The notes under the pieces are model-generated. The model searched no databases. It saw nothing but the letters and a program-made list of their open reading frames with translations, and had not been told where the DNA came from. Below are positions 45,481 through 54,295 of a DNA stretch of 64,000 nt, one piece after another. Position 1 is the first letter of the stretch, and each line of letters opens with the position of its first letter. A program made the position numbers and the translations under genes. Source of the stretch: Hyphomicrobiales bacterium (lineage in GTDB: Bacteria > Pseudomonadota > Alphaproteobacteria > Rhizobiales > JAJFHB01); assembly GCA_021775755.1 (NCBI GenBank), contig JAJFHE010000009.1, positions 1 to 64,000 on the forward strand, given 5' to 3'.

Positions 45481-46421
45481 TCCCGCGCCGCCCTCGCTTC
45501 TGCCAGCAGGCACAACAACTCGTACATCAGCGTCGCGCCGTTGAGCGCTGTGAGACCGGCGCTGTCGAAAGGCGGGGAGACCTCGACGAGATCGCCGCCG
45601 ATGAAATCGAGGCCACGCAGGCGTCTTAGAAGATCGATGGCTTCGCGCGACGTAAAGCCGCCGGACTCCGGCGTGCCGGTGCCGGGCGCGTAGACCGGAT
45701 CGAGGGCGTCGATATCGAATGAGAGATAAGTCGGGCCGGAGCCTGCAATGCGCCGTGCCTCTTCCGCCACCGCGGCCATGCCGAGTTCAGTCACCTCGTC
45801 CATGAACATGACGCGCATGCCGGCTTCTTCGGAGTAGTCCCAGCCGACCGAGGCGTTCTGGGCGCCGCGGATGCCGATTTGGATCGTGCGTTTCGGGTCG
45901 ATGGCGCCGCACTCGACGGCGCGGCGGAACGGGGTGCCGTGCATGAATTTCGAGCCGCCGAAACTGTCCCAGGTGTCGGTGTGGGCGTCGATATGGATGA
46001 GGCTCACCGGTTCATCGGGCGCCAGCGCTTTGAGGATCGGATAGGAAATGCAGTGGTCGCCGCCGCCCGCTAGCGGCACGGCTCCGGCCTCGCGGATTTC
46101 GCAGAAGGTGTCGTGGATGCGGTCGACACAGGCTTCGAGGTCGTAAACCTCGGTGATGTCGACATCGCCGAGATCGCCGATGCGGCAGAGATCATAGGGG
46201 TTGATCCGCGTCGAAGGGTGGATGGTGCGCATGAGCGAGGACTGGTTGCGCAGTTCGCGCGGGCCAAGACGCGCGCCGGGCCGGTTGGTGACACCGCCGT
46301 CGAACGGCACGCCGATGAGCGCGATGTCGGCCTCGGCCGGGCCCGCGATCAGCGGCGCGCGCATGAAGGTCGCGACACCCATGTATCGCGGGCGGTTCAT
46401 CTCGGTCTGGTCGGTCGTCAT
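45477..46421 (-). CDS. Agmatinase/arginase-family ureohydrolase
   Basis: 314 residues from the ATG at 46421. Manganese-binding motifs: GGGDHC, IDAHTDTWD and SFDIDALDP. The N-terminal MGVATFMRAP and PFDGGVTNRPGARLGP are characteristic of agmatinase-like and guanidino-acid hydrolases. The product would be urea plus an amine, for example putrescine from agmatine, a substrate class matching the amine oxidase nearby. Exact guanidino substrate cannot be told. Confidence 0.92.
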   Translation of the reverse strand: MTTDQTEMNRPRYMGVATFMRAPLIAGPAEADIALIGVPFDGGVTNRPGARLGPRELRNQSSLMRTIHPSTRINPYDLCRIGDLGDVDITEVYDLEACVDRIHDTFCEIREAGAVPLAGGGDHCISYPILKALAPDEPVSLIHIDAHTDTWDSFGGSKFMHGTPFRRAVECGAIDPKRTIQIGIRGAQNASVGWDYSEEAGMRVMFMDEVTELGMAAVAEEARRIAGSGPTYLSFDIDALDPVYAPGTGTPESGGFTSREAIDLLRRLRGLDFIGGDLVEVSPPFDSAGLTALNGATLMYELLCLLAEARAARD

Positions 46422-46569
46422 CGCTTGTGCTCGCTTGCAGAGGATCAAAATTACGGCGCGCGGCACGCTAGCAGCAACGCGCCTGAGCGGAAAGACCGGT
46501 TGTGGCAGATTACAACGGCGAAGCGCGATGTTACCCTTTCGCTCCAACACACTGGAAAAGGCGCCTGAC

Positions 46570-46869
46570 ATGATTGTCGTTGCTGGAGAAATGGTTATCG
46601 AAGCTGGCGATGTGGACGCCGTCGTTCCCGCCGCCCTTGAGATGATGCGCGCATCGAATGCCGAGGCGGGCTGCCGGCACTATCGATTTTATGCCGACCT
46701 CGAACACGCCGGCGCTTTCCACGTCTACGAGGAATGGGACTCGCTCGATGACCTGCAGGCCCACGTCGACAGCCCGCATATGGCAATCTGGCGCGCCGCG
46801 CTCGCAAAAGTGACCGTGGTCTCCCGCGACATCAAGCGGTTCGAGGCAGGGCCATCGACGGCGCTCTAG
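46570..46869 (+). CDS. Antibiotic-biosynthesis-monooxygenase (ABM) domain protein
   Basis: 99 residues from the ATG at 46570. Typical YgiN-type ABM fold: VVAGEMVIEAGDVDAV, AGCRHYRFYADLEHAGAFHVYEEW within it, HVDSPHMAIW. Usually a quinol monooxygenase or stress protein. Divergent from the agmatinase-like gene, 148 bases away. Confidence 0.9.
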   Translation: MIVVAGEMVIEAGDVDAVVPAALEMMRASNAEAGCRHYRFYADLEHAGAFHVYEEWDSLDDLQAHVDSPHMAIWRAALAKVTVVSRDIKRFEAGPSTAL

Positions 46870-47156
46870 ATCTTGAAGATCAGAGACGAACCTCCTGTTG
46901 AACATATTCATGTCGAGGTGTGGCGATCACCGCCGTGGCGTTTGCGACTGCCCCGGGCGCACCGGATTGCGTGAACTTGACCTCAATCGAAGCCGCCAAA
47001 AATACTAACAGTGGCAATAGGTTGCGGGGAGCTTGTGTATGAGCCTGATGAGACCGGGTGCGCCGTGCCGGCGCGGGCAGATTTAATAATAGGTCATTTG
47101 GTGAAAATGCTCCGTGATCGTATGGTTCTGAACATCAATAGCCTGGGAAGGGCGTC
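46870..47156. other. Intergenic stretch without a gene
   Basis: 287 bases between the ABM gene and the first collar-fold gene. No open frame of note and no strong hairpin were seen. The second half is AT-richer (TTTAATAATAGGTCATTTGG near 47081-47100) and probably carries the promoter of the collar-fold genes. Confidence 0.4.
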
Positions 47157-47933
47157 ATGCTTACAAGAATCAAATTGAACCTGAGCTTCGTGCGTGCCCG
47201 CAATTTCATTGCCGTTGTGGTTGCGGCGCTTGGCGGATTTTTTGCGGCGGGGTCCGTGCCGGCCCATGCGGAGGGCGACCTCTATATGGGTGAAGTGTAT
47301 TTAACCGCCGGCTGGTACTGTAACAGAGGTTCTGTAGAGGCAGATGGCAGTCTCCTGCGAATTGCAGACTTTACGGCGGCCTATTCGCTCTTTGGAACCA
47401 GATTCGGCGGCGATGGCCGTACCACATTTGCGGTGCCTGACATGACCGGGCAAACGGGTGCGGGCCCGCACCCGTTCGCCGAAGTTGGATTTCGATGGTG
47501 CGCCCAGCTGTTGGGCCAATACCCCGGAAGCGGCGACGGCGGACAGGAAAGACACGATGCGCGCCCGTGGGGTGAGTTTCTGGCCACCGGGGCAGAATTC
47601 TGTCCCAGTGGCTGGGTCAAGGGCGCGCAGACGCTGCCGGCCGCACAAGGCAGTCTCCTGACATGTCTGTTTTCCAAACCCCAGAACCCGCCTCCTCCTG
47701 TGAGGCATATGCTGGGCCGCGTCCTCTTGTGGTTCGACAACCGCAGTTGTACGGCGGATGGGATGGTGAATCTGGGAGGCAAATTGAACGCTGGCTCTGA
47801 CACGAGCCTGCACAGCGTTCTCGGGACGCCAATCAACTTGGCTGGTGACTTCGAGGTGCCCTATATGGAATCTCCGCATCGGGCTATGCAACTGTGCATG
47901 GTCACAAACGGCTACTTTCCCCACCGCAACTGA
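47157..47933 (+). CDS. Exported tail-collar-fold protein A
   Basis: 258 residues with a signal peptide ending at AHA-EG. The mature N-domain matches the phage tail-collar / microcystin-dependent protein motif: GEVYLTAGWYC, GSLLRIADFTAAYSLFGTRFGG, GRTTFAVPDM. A second, more diverged collar-like unit follows from about 180 (GRVLLWFDNRSCTADGMVNL to SPHRAMQLCMV). Eight or so cysteines suggest extracytoplasmic disulfides. A paralogue with the same two-unit plan follows. No phage genes are present, so these are domesticated or independently secreted adhesin-like proteins. Confidence 0.8.
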   Translation: MLTRIKLNLSFVRARNFIAVVVAALGGFFAAGSVPAHAEGDLYMGEVYLTAGWYCNRGSVEADGSLLRIADFTAAYSLFGTRFGGDGRTTFAVPDMTGQTGAGPHPFAEVGFRWCAQLLGQYPGSGDGGQERHDARPWGEFLATGAEFCPSGWVKGAQTLPAAQGSLLTCLFSKPQNPPPPVRHMLGRVLLWFDNRSCTADGMVNLGGKLNAGSDTSLHSVLGTPINLAGDFEVPYMESPHRAMQLCMVTNGYFPHRN

Positions 47934-48026
47934 AGCTGGCCTGTCCAGGTCATGACCTAATTGTTTCGGGCGGTTTTCCGCTTGAGAGTTCCCGGGCGGA
48001 CACTTGAACAATGCACGAGGCGAATA

Positions 48027-48791
48027 ATGGCGTTCTCCATTGAATCGATCCTGAATTGCAGGACCGCGCGGAAACAGGCTGTCTGCACGGTGGCGGCATT
48101 TTGTTTGTGCATGGCGGTCGCCGCGCCGCCCGCGGCGCAGGCTCAGGACGCGGTACTTCAGCACTTTGTCGGCGAGATATTTGCGACGGCTGCCAGCTAC
48201 TGTCCGAAAGGGACGGAAGAGGCTGTTGGCCAGCAGAAGTCCAAAGAGCACGAACTGATCCTTCATTCTGTGTACCAGGCCCGGTATGGCGATGAGGGAA
48301 ATACCTTTGGTCTGCCCGATCTTCGCGGGCCCTTCCAGCGCCAAGGCATTGTAGTTGGCGAAACACGCTGGTGCGTTGCTTTCGAGGGGGTCTATTCACA
48401 ACGCAACGGGTTTGATGAAGGCCTGGGCGCGAACGGAGAGCTCATGGCGTTCGGCGCTTCGGGGGGCTGGTGCCCTGGCGGGTATCAGTTGCAAACCGAC
48501 CCGACACTTCCGCATCGCGAGACCGTCAGCTGGTGCAAGTACGAGCACTGGAGCGAACCTGAGGACTACCTGGCACAGATGCTGCTCATTGCCGGGGACA
48601 GCTGCCCGCGATATGCCGTTCCCGCCGATGGCAAACTGCTGCAGATCGAAGAGAACACTTCCTTGTTCAGTCTGCTTGGAGCTTCCTATGGCGGCGACGG
48701 GCAAACGACGTTCAGCCTGCCGAACCCGTCCTCGCCTTCTCAGGGCACGAGATGGTGCATCGTCACCTCGGGCTACTTCCCGGCACGGTAA
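48027..48791 (+). CDS. Exported tail-collar-fold protein B
   Basis: 254 residues from the ATG at 48027 (GAGGCG upstream). Signal peptide to AQA-QD. First collar-like unit at about 30-110 (VGEIFATAASYC, FGLPDLRGPFQ), second at about 175-250 (LLIAGDSCPRYAVPADGKLL, FSLLGASYGGDGQTTFSLPN). The C-terminus RWCIVTSGYFPAR parallels LCMVTNGYFPHRN in the upstream gene, so they arose by tandem duplication. Cell-surface or secreted role inferred. Confidence 0.8.
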   Translation: MAFSIESILNCRTARKQAVCTVAAFCLCMAVAAPPAAQAQDAVLQHFVGEIFATAASYCPKGTEEAVGQQKSKEHELILHSVYQARYGDEGNTFGLPDLRGPFQRQGIVVGETRWCVAFEGVYSQRNGFDEGLGANGELMAFGASGGWCPGGYQLQTDPTLPHRETVSWCKYEHWSEPEDYLAQMLLIAGDSCPRYAVPADGKLLQIEENTSLFSLLGASYGGDGQTTFSLPNPSSPSQGTRWCIVTSGYFPAR

Positions 48792-48814
48792 CGATCACGG
48801 CGCAACGGGCACAG

Positions 48815-49735
48815 TCAGAGTTTCATTTCTCCGACGGTTTCCGTGCCGGGGCGGATGTCGGCGCCCGGCTCCCCGGTAGCGCCATAGCCGCGCCAGGGGC
48901 TGAAGCCCAGCAACTTCAGGAGGTCGGGTTCAAGCTCGTCGATCACTTCTTGCCGTGTGCCAAAGGGGTAGTTGTCCATCTGGCGGAACTGAGGTCCGCA
49001 ATAGAACGTCGTGATGCCGTATCTCGGGCCGTCTGACCGGTTGATGTCGGCGGCATGCCAGGTCCGGCCTTCGAGGACGAGGGCGGTGCCGGCCTTGCCG
49101 GTCACGTTTACCGCGTCCTGCAGGGCCTCGGGATCGGGTTGGCGGCCGCTCAAATGACTTTTTGGCACGACGCGGGTGGCGCCGTTCTCGGGTGTGAAAT
49201 CCGAAATCATCCATAAGACATTGCAGACCACCGGCGGATTGATTGGCGCCGCCGTTTTCTCCGGTGGACCCGTCTCGACATTGGAACGGGAAAGATCCCC
49301 GGCACGCATGCGTGCCGCATCGCCATCGCGCGGCACCGGCAGCCACCATTGATCGATGTGCAGGCCCATCTGCTGATTGTCGGGGTGGGTGATGGTGGCG
49401 GCAAAATTCGAAAGAAGATGATGCTCGCCCAGAACATGGGCCACGACCTCGCGGGCGACCTTCTGGCGCAACAGCTCCCGAAACACTTCGCCCTTGTTGA
49501 TCAGCAGGTAGACCCACTGATTGCCGTCGCCGAAGCTCTGCAGGTCATCCAGCTTCTGCAGCCCCTTCGCGGTTTCAGCCGCGGCCTGCTCTGCCACACG
49601 CGCATGGATCGCCGCCGCCGTTTTTTCCGGCAGAGCATCTTCGATGATGCAGTAGCCAAACTCATCCAGATCGGCGGTGAGGCGTGCGCGGTCGCTTGCC
49701 GGCTTGGGCAGTTCTTCGGGGTTCCAGGAAGGCAT
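48815..49735 (-). CDS. Phytanoyl-CoA dioxygenase-family protein
   Basis: 306 residues from the ATG at 49735 with GAGG upstream. Intact Fe(II) site: H126 and D128 in GLHIDQW, distal H227 in RTWHAAD, then an Arg (PRYGITTFY) for 2OG. Unlike the relative at 4651 it is unbroken. It would hydroxylate a small organic molecule or an alkylated amine; no substrate can be read. It is convergent with collar gene B. Confidence 0.9.
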   Translation of the reverse strand: MPSWNPEELPKPASDRARLTADLDEFGYCIIEDALPEKTAAAIHARVAEQAAAETAKGLQKLDDLQSFGDGNQWVYLLINKGEVFRELLRQKVAREVVAHVLGEHHLLSNFAATITHPDNQQMGLHIDQWWLPVPRDGDAARMRAGDLSRSNVETGPPEKTAAPINPPVVCNVLWMISDFTPENGATRVVPKSHLSGRQPDPEALQDAVNVTGKAGTALVLEGRTWHAADINRSDGPRYGITTFYCGPQFRQMDNYPFGTRQEVIDELEPDLLKLLGFSPWRGYGATGEPGADIRPGTETVGEMKL

Positions 49736-49828
49736 CGAACGCAACCTCGCGCGTTGGTCGTGGGCTTTGCAATCGTAGGAGGCTCGCAATCCGAAGGTCA
49801 AACGGATTCAGTATGAAGGTGAATCCGT

Positions 49829-50701
49829 CTAGTTGCTCAACTTCAACATCACGGCGCCCGCCAGCGTGACGGCGACCGAGACAACGCGCATCAGGTTGAG
49901 TCGTTCCTTGAGGAAGAAAACACCGAACATCACGGCGAACACCATGCTGGTCTCGCGCAGCGCGGACACCATGGCAATGGGTGTCGTGGCCATGGCCCAG
50001 ATGACAATCCAGTAGGCGATGAGGGAGATGATCCCGGTCAACGCGCCCATTTTCCATGACTTCGCCACCTCTTTACGGAGCCTTCCCCTCAGCAGGTAGA
50101 GCGCGAGCGCCGTTATCGGCACGCCGTCGAGCGCGAAGAGCCAGAATGTGTAGCCGTGGGCGTCGCCGGAGAGGCGGACGCCCAGCCCGTCGGAAACGGT
50201 GTACGCGGCGATAAATATACCTGTGGCTATGGCGGAGAATACGGCCTTCGGTTCCCTGAACCCGGCTGCGCCGCGCGTCAGCGTCAAACTCATGATCCCG
50301 AAGGCGATCAGGGCGATGTAGACCGTTGCCTCAAGGCTCAGCGCCTCGCCGACGAGCACAAACGATGCTGTAGCGACGATCAGAGGTGCCGTTCCGCGGG
50401 CGAGCGGATAGACGTGACTGAGGTCGCCATAGCGGTAGGCCGTAATCAGAAATAGGTAATAGGCGTTGTGCAGGGCCACGGATGCCAGGAGATAGGGCCA
50501 GGATGCCGGCGCCGGAACCGGCACGAACGGCAGCACCGCGACCGAGAGCATGGTTTGTATCGCCGCCATTGTCGCCATCAGGACAAAGCGGTCCGTGTTG
50601 ACCTTGACGAGCGCGTTCCAGGCGGCGTGAAGCAGGGCCGCGCCAATGACCGCCGAAAACACGACCGCCGTCACGTTGAGGGCCCTCTCATGTAATCGCA
50701 T
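49829..50701 (-). CDS. EamA/DMT-superfamily transporter
   Basis: 290 residues with ten predicted membrane segments in two five-helix EamA repeats (LHAAWNALVKVNTDRF near 25-40; RETSMVFAVMFGVFFLKERL near the end). Probable exporter or importer of metabolites. It lies downstream of the DadA-like oxidase gene on the same strand with a 36-base gap, so transport may be linked to that enzyme's substrate. Confidence 0.9.
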   Translation of the reverse strand: MRLHERALNVTAVVFSAVIGAALLHAAWNALVKVNTDRFVLMATMAAIQTMLSVAVLPFVPVPAPASWPYLLASVALHNAYYLFLITAYRYGDLSHVYPLARGTAPLIVATASFVLVGEALSLEATVYIALIAFGIMSLTLTRGAAGFREPKAVFSAIATGIFIAAYTVSDGLGVRLSGDAHGYTFWLFALDGVPITALALYLLRGRLRKEVAKSWKMGALTGIISLIAYWIVIWAMATTPIAMVSALRETSMVFAVMFGVFFLKERLNLMRVVSVAVTLAGAVMLKLSN

Positions 50702-50737
50702 GAGCGGGCGTTCATGATGGAGAGCGTCATCGGCTGA

Positions 50738-51997
50738 TCAAAACCGTCCCGGTGCGAAGGGTTCAAGATCGACACTCGGCTCCGCGCCGTCGACGATTTC
50801 GGCCACGAGCTTGCCGGTAATGCCGCCGAGAGTCATGCCGACATGCTGATGGCCGAAGGCAAAGATAATCTCGGGCGTGCGCTGCGAGCGGCCGATGACC
50901 GGCAGACTGTCGGGCATGGTCGGGCGGTGACCGACCCACTTCTCATCGGGCTCTTTGGGCAGTTGCGGCAGCAGGCGGCGCGCATGGGTCATGATCTGAC
51001 GGATGTTGGCGTCGCGAATATCGTGTTTGAGGCGGCCGAGCTCGACGGTGCCGGCGGCGCGCAGGCCGCCTTCCATCGGGGTCATGTAAAAACCGCCCGC
51101 GGCATGCCCCACGGGCCGGCTGACGAGATCCTCGCGGCCTTCGAAAACAACATGGAAACCGCGCTCGGTCTCAAGCGGCAGGTGTTCCACGAGACCGCCG
51201 AAGAGGTTTCTTGAAAAGGCACCGGCGGCAAGTACCATCTGACGGCAGCGCAGTGTGGTATCGCAGGTGCGCAGTTCCAGCGCACCGTCGGCGGCACGCG
51301 CGATCGAACTGATGTCGGCGGTAACAATGTCGCCGCCATCGGCCGCGAACCGCTGTGCGAGCGCGCCGACGGACGCCTGCGGGTTCGTGTAGTTATGGCT
51401 GTCGGGATAGTAAAATCCGCCGACGTGGTCTTTTGCGAGGTTCGGCTCCAGCTGGCCGATTTCGTCCCGGGTTACCGCCTCTACCTTGAAGCCGGCGTGC
51501 TCGCGCATCTCGCGCTCTGCCTGTGCGGCGGCAAGGCCTGCTTCCGTCTCGTAGAGGTATATAGCGCCGCGGCTCTGCATCAGCTTGTCGGCGCCGCTCG
51601 CCTGGAACAGCGGCAGGGCGCCGGCTTCGGCCTGGACCACAAGGCTCGCAAGGCTTTGCGAAATATGCGCCACCCGTGAGGGCCGGCAGTTCGCCAGAAA
51701 CTGCAGCAGCCACGGCGTCATGCGCAGCACATACCCCCAATCAACGGTGAGCGGGCTTTCTTTCGCGAACAGGAGCTTGGGCAGCCGTCCGGGGAGCGTC
51801 GGACTGTTCAGAGGAACGCTGGCATAGGTCGCGAACACACCGGCATTGCCATAGGACGCCCCGCCGCCCGGCTCGCCCCGGTCGATCAGCGCTACCGAAT
51901 GGCCGCTGCGCCGGAGCCACGATGCGCAACAGGCACCAACCATGCCGGCACCGATTACAGCGACATCATAGGTCTTTGCGTTCACGCTCGTACTCAT
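50738..51997 (-). CDS. FAD-dependent D-amino-acid dehydrogenase-like oxidase (DadA type)
   Basis: 419 residues. N-terminal dinucleotide fold VAVIGAGMVGACCA, then SYGNAGVFATYASVPLNSP, SHNYTNPQASVGAL and the C-terminal FAFGHQHVGMTLGGITGK, all typical of DadA and hydroxyproline-oxidase relatives. It probably feeds electrons to the respiratory chain. Substrate may be a D-amino acid or cyclic imino acid. Confidence 0.9.
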   Translation of the reverse strand: MSTSVNAKTYDVAVIGAGMVGACCASWLRRSGHSVALIDRGEPGGGASYGNAGVFATYASVPLNSPTLPGRLPKLLFAKESPLTVDWGYVLRMTPWLLQFLANCRPSRVAHISQSLASLVVQAEAGALPLFQASGADKLMQSRGAIYLYETEAGLAAAQAEREMREHAGFKVEAVTRDEIGQLEPNLAKDHVGGFYYPDSHNYTNPQASVGALAQRFAADGGDIVTADISSIARAADGALELRTCDTTLRCRQMVLAAGAFSRNLFGGLVEHLPLETERGFHVVFEGREDLVSRPVGHAAGGFYMTPMEGGLRAAGTVELGRLKHDIRDANIRQIMTHARRLLPQLPKEPDEKWVGHRPTMPDSLPVIGRSQRTPEIIFAFGHQHVGMTLGGITGKLVAEIVDGAEPSVDLEPFAPGRF

Positions 51998-52540
51998 TGC
52001 GGCAACGCTCCCTCACTGCACATTGATGGCACGACGCACTCATAGCCGAAAATGCAAAGCGGCGATAGAATTGCGATCGTTTCGGAACAAGGAACCGGTC
52101 ATGCGCAACGCCCATATCGTGTCGCCCTGTTATACCAAGGGCGGCAATTATTGACCCATTTCATGAGGCATTCCGGCTCGCTCGACGAGGCGCGGACCGC
52201 AGTGCGATGCGGTGTATCGGACAAGGCCCGCAACGTGGTCGACGGGCCGGAACGGCCCACCGCAGGCCGGGTGCTTTTGCCCTCCCGCAGCGTTGCGTCC
52301 TACTTACGGTACCTGTACCGCGGCGCAGTACGCGCCTTGCCGGAGGGTAAAATCATCCCGGTGAAACGGGTCAATAATTGCCGCCCTTGGTATTACCTAG
52401 TCCGCGGTTAACTGGATTGAAAACTAATTCCGGTACAGATGATGGTTGCAGGTGTTCTGCAGATAGTGTGAGCAATTCGGCTGTTGTCTATCATGTTGTT
52501 CGCTCATGCACTTGCTTTTACTGGTGATTGAGTACGCGGC
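51998..52540. other. Long intergenic region carrying the MITE-like repeat
   Basis: 543 bases between the DadA-like gene and the receiver gene. Most is filled by the inverted-repeat element at 52132-52393. An open plus frame across it merely follows the repeat arms and has no domain. The 150 bases after the element are AT-richer and should hold the promoter of the receiver gene. Confidence 0.5.
52132..52393. repeat. MITE-like element: 262 bp with 26-bp perfect terminal inverted repeats
   Basis: The arms at 52132-52157 and 52368-52393 are exact reverse complements (they begin ATACCAAGGGCGGC and end TTGACCC). Beyond one mismatch the match continues for about five more bases inside. The interior is GC-rich, without a convincing gene, and has an inner dyad CGGTAC-CT-GTACCG near 52309-52322. 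No clear target duplication was seen. This fits a miniature non-autonomous transposable element or a repeat-derived RNA hairpin. A related end sequence is at 53148-53170. Confidence 0.75.
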
Positions 52541-53068
52541 ATGGAACCAAAAAGCACTATCGATTTCTCAAAACTCAAAGTGATGATGCTCGATGACAGC
52601 CGTCACTTCACCGGTATTATGGTCGAGGTGTTGCGCGCGTTCGGTGTTCGCGATGTGGCCCGGCACGACAATGCGAAAGATGCACTCACAAACCTGATGC
52701 ATTACCCGTTTGACGTCCTGTTCCTCGATCTTGAATTGGGAAAGATCAACGGCTTTGACCTGATCAAAGCCATCCGGTCGAGATCCGACTGCCAGAACAG
52801 AGGTGTCAAGATAATCGTGGTTTCCGCCCATGCGGAAAAACAGAACGTTCGGCGCGCTATCGATAGCGGCGCCGACGAGTTTCTGGCGAAACCTGTCGCG
52901 CCCATCAATGTCTATAACCGCCTGGTGAAGGTCCTGGCTGACCCGCGGCCCTATATCAGGACCGAGGATGGCTATTTCGGTCCGGAAAGACGGCGCGTCG
53001 TGGACCCGAACTTCCACGGCGAGGATCGGCGCAAAACCGATGTGCGCGACGTGGTGGAGCTCGACTGA
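52541..53068 (+). CDS. Single-domain response regulator (CheY-like receiver) with basic tail
   Basis: 175 residues. Receiver domain: acidic pair D18-D19, phosphoacceptor D63 in FLDLELG, Ser/Thr switch in VVSAHA and Lys in LAKPVAP near 116. After residue 130 there is no output domain, only a charged tail with FGPERRR and GEDRRKTD motifs common in alphaproteobacterial receiver proteins. No kinase is adjacent, so the partner is elsewhere. Confidence 0.92.
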   Translation: MEPKSTIDFSKLKVMMLDDSRHFTGIMVEVLRAFGVRDVARHDNAKDALTNLMHYPFDVLFLDLELGKINGFDLIKAIRSRSDCQNRGVKIIVVSAHAEKQNVRRAIDSGADEFLAKPVAPINVYNRLVKVLADPRPYIRTEDGYFGPERRRVVDPNFHGEDRRKTDVRDVVELD

Positions 53069-53147
53069 CCAGCCCCGCAACAGCGGTTGATTGTGCTTCG
53101 CCTTTCACCAGCCCGTTATCCCTTTCCTGAATTCCGGACCGAACCGG

Positions 53148-53170
53148 GTTATACCAACGGCAGCAAATAA
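53148..53170 (+). repeat. Diverged solitary copy of the MITE end
   Basis: GTTATACCAACGGCAGCAAA resembles the left end of the element at 52129-52157 (GTTATACCAAGGGCGGCAAT). It is in the same orientation; no matching right arm was seen nearby. It sits just before the FAD oxidase gene at 53240. Confidence 0.4.
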
Positions 53171-53239
53171 ATCGCGGCCGAATTTTTCTGCATGAGCGAA
53201 TGGCGAAGCCATAGATGTTGAAACGGAAGCCCTAGCGCC

Positions 53240-54289
53240 ATGGCGGAACCGGACTGGGACACCATCATTGTGGGGCAGGGGATTGCCGGGACGACGCTTG
53301 CCTGGCATCTGCGTGCGGCGGGTCAGCGCGTCCTGATCATCGATGCCTGCGAGCCCGTGACCTCGTCGAAAATTGCCGCCGGCCTAATCACTCCGATCAC
53401 TGGCAAACGGCTTGTGCTGTCCCGGCAATTCGATGAGTTCCTGTCTGCGGCACGCGGGTTCTATTCATCCATTGAGGCGCAGACAAGTTATAAATTCCTG
53501 CAGGACCGGACTGCGGTACGCCTCTTCAAAACGGATGCCGAACGGCAAAGCTGGTCAGGGCGCGTACAACGGCCCGAGTACGGGGCCTTTCTGCTGACCC
53601 CGCAGCCCGACCCGCTGCTCGCCCGGGAAGTGGCGGATGCGAGCGGTGGCGGATTTGCCATGCATGCCGCCCAACTCGACGTCAACGCCTACCTTGAAGC
53701 CTCCCGGGAGGTTCTCGACTGGCAGCCCATGACACTGGATTGGCAGCGCGATGTGACATTCGGCAAAGACCGCGTTTCGGTTGGAGAACATCGCGCCCGG
53801 CGTCTCATTTCCTGCGAAGGTTATGCCGCGGCGCGCAATCCCTATTTCTCGCAAGTGCCCTTCATCGCCGCCAAGGGCGACATTCTGACGGTGCGTTTTC
53901 ACGACCCCCTGCCGCACCAGTGTCTTCACCGCGGCATATGGGTGGCGCCGGCCAGGGAAACCGATGTGTTCTGGGTCGGCTCGACCTATGACTGGGAGGC
54001 ACTCGATCAGGTGCCGGACGCAGCGGCGCGGGCGGAGATTGAAGGCAGGCTCAAGGATTTCATCCGCGTGCCCTACACCGTGCTCGATCATCGCGCTGCC
54101 GTGCGGCCCATCATCACCGAAAGCCGGGCCTATGTCGGCCTTCATCCAGAGCACACGCAGCTCGGCTACTTCAACGGCCTGGGCTCGAAGGGGTCGCTGC
54201 ATGCGCCCTGGTATGCGCAGCGTCTGACCGACTTCCTCGTGCACGATGTAGCGCTGCCGCACGACATCGATGTCCGCAAGCATTTCTGA
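53240..54289 (+). CDS. FAD-dependent oxidoreductase, possible MnmL/MnmC-like tRNA-modification oxidase
   Basis: 349 residues of the D-amino-acid-oxidase fold: TIIVGQGIAGTTLAWHL at the N-terminus, SKIAAGLITPITGKR, and the C-terminal GYFNGLGSKGSLHAPW, a pattern shared with the FAD domain of MnmC. The next gene, a few bases on, is an MnmM/YtqB-like methyltransferase. In Bacillus a stand-alone FAD enzyme (MnmL) and MnmM together replace bifunctional MnmC for mnm5U34 in tRNA. The same pairing is inferred here but other amine oxidase roles are possible. Confidence 0.8.
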   Translation: MAEPDWDTIIVGQGIAGTTLAWHLRAAGQRVLIIDACEPVTSSKIAAGLITPITGKRLVLSRQFDEFLSAARGFYSSIEAQTSYKFLQDRTAVRLFKTDAERQSWSGRVQRPEYGAFLLTPQPDPLLAREVADASGGGFAMHAAQLDVNAYLEASREVLDWQPMTLDWQRDVTFGKDRVSVGEHRARRLISCEGYAAARNPYFSQVPFIAAKGDILTVRFHDPLPHQCLHRGIWVAPARETDVFWVGSTYDWEALDQVPDAAARAEIEGRLKDFIRVPYTVLDHRAAVRPIITESRAYVGLHPEHTQLGYFNGLGSKGSLHAPWYAQRLTDFLVHDVALPHDIDVRKHF

Positions 54290-54295
54290 GCGGTG

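Noticed and set aside
52052-52411. Open frame through the inverted-repeat element
   Set aside because: Coding-like length comes from the GC-rich repeat; arms are non-coding and there is no domain.
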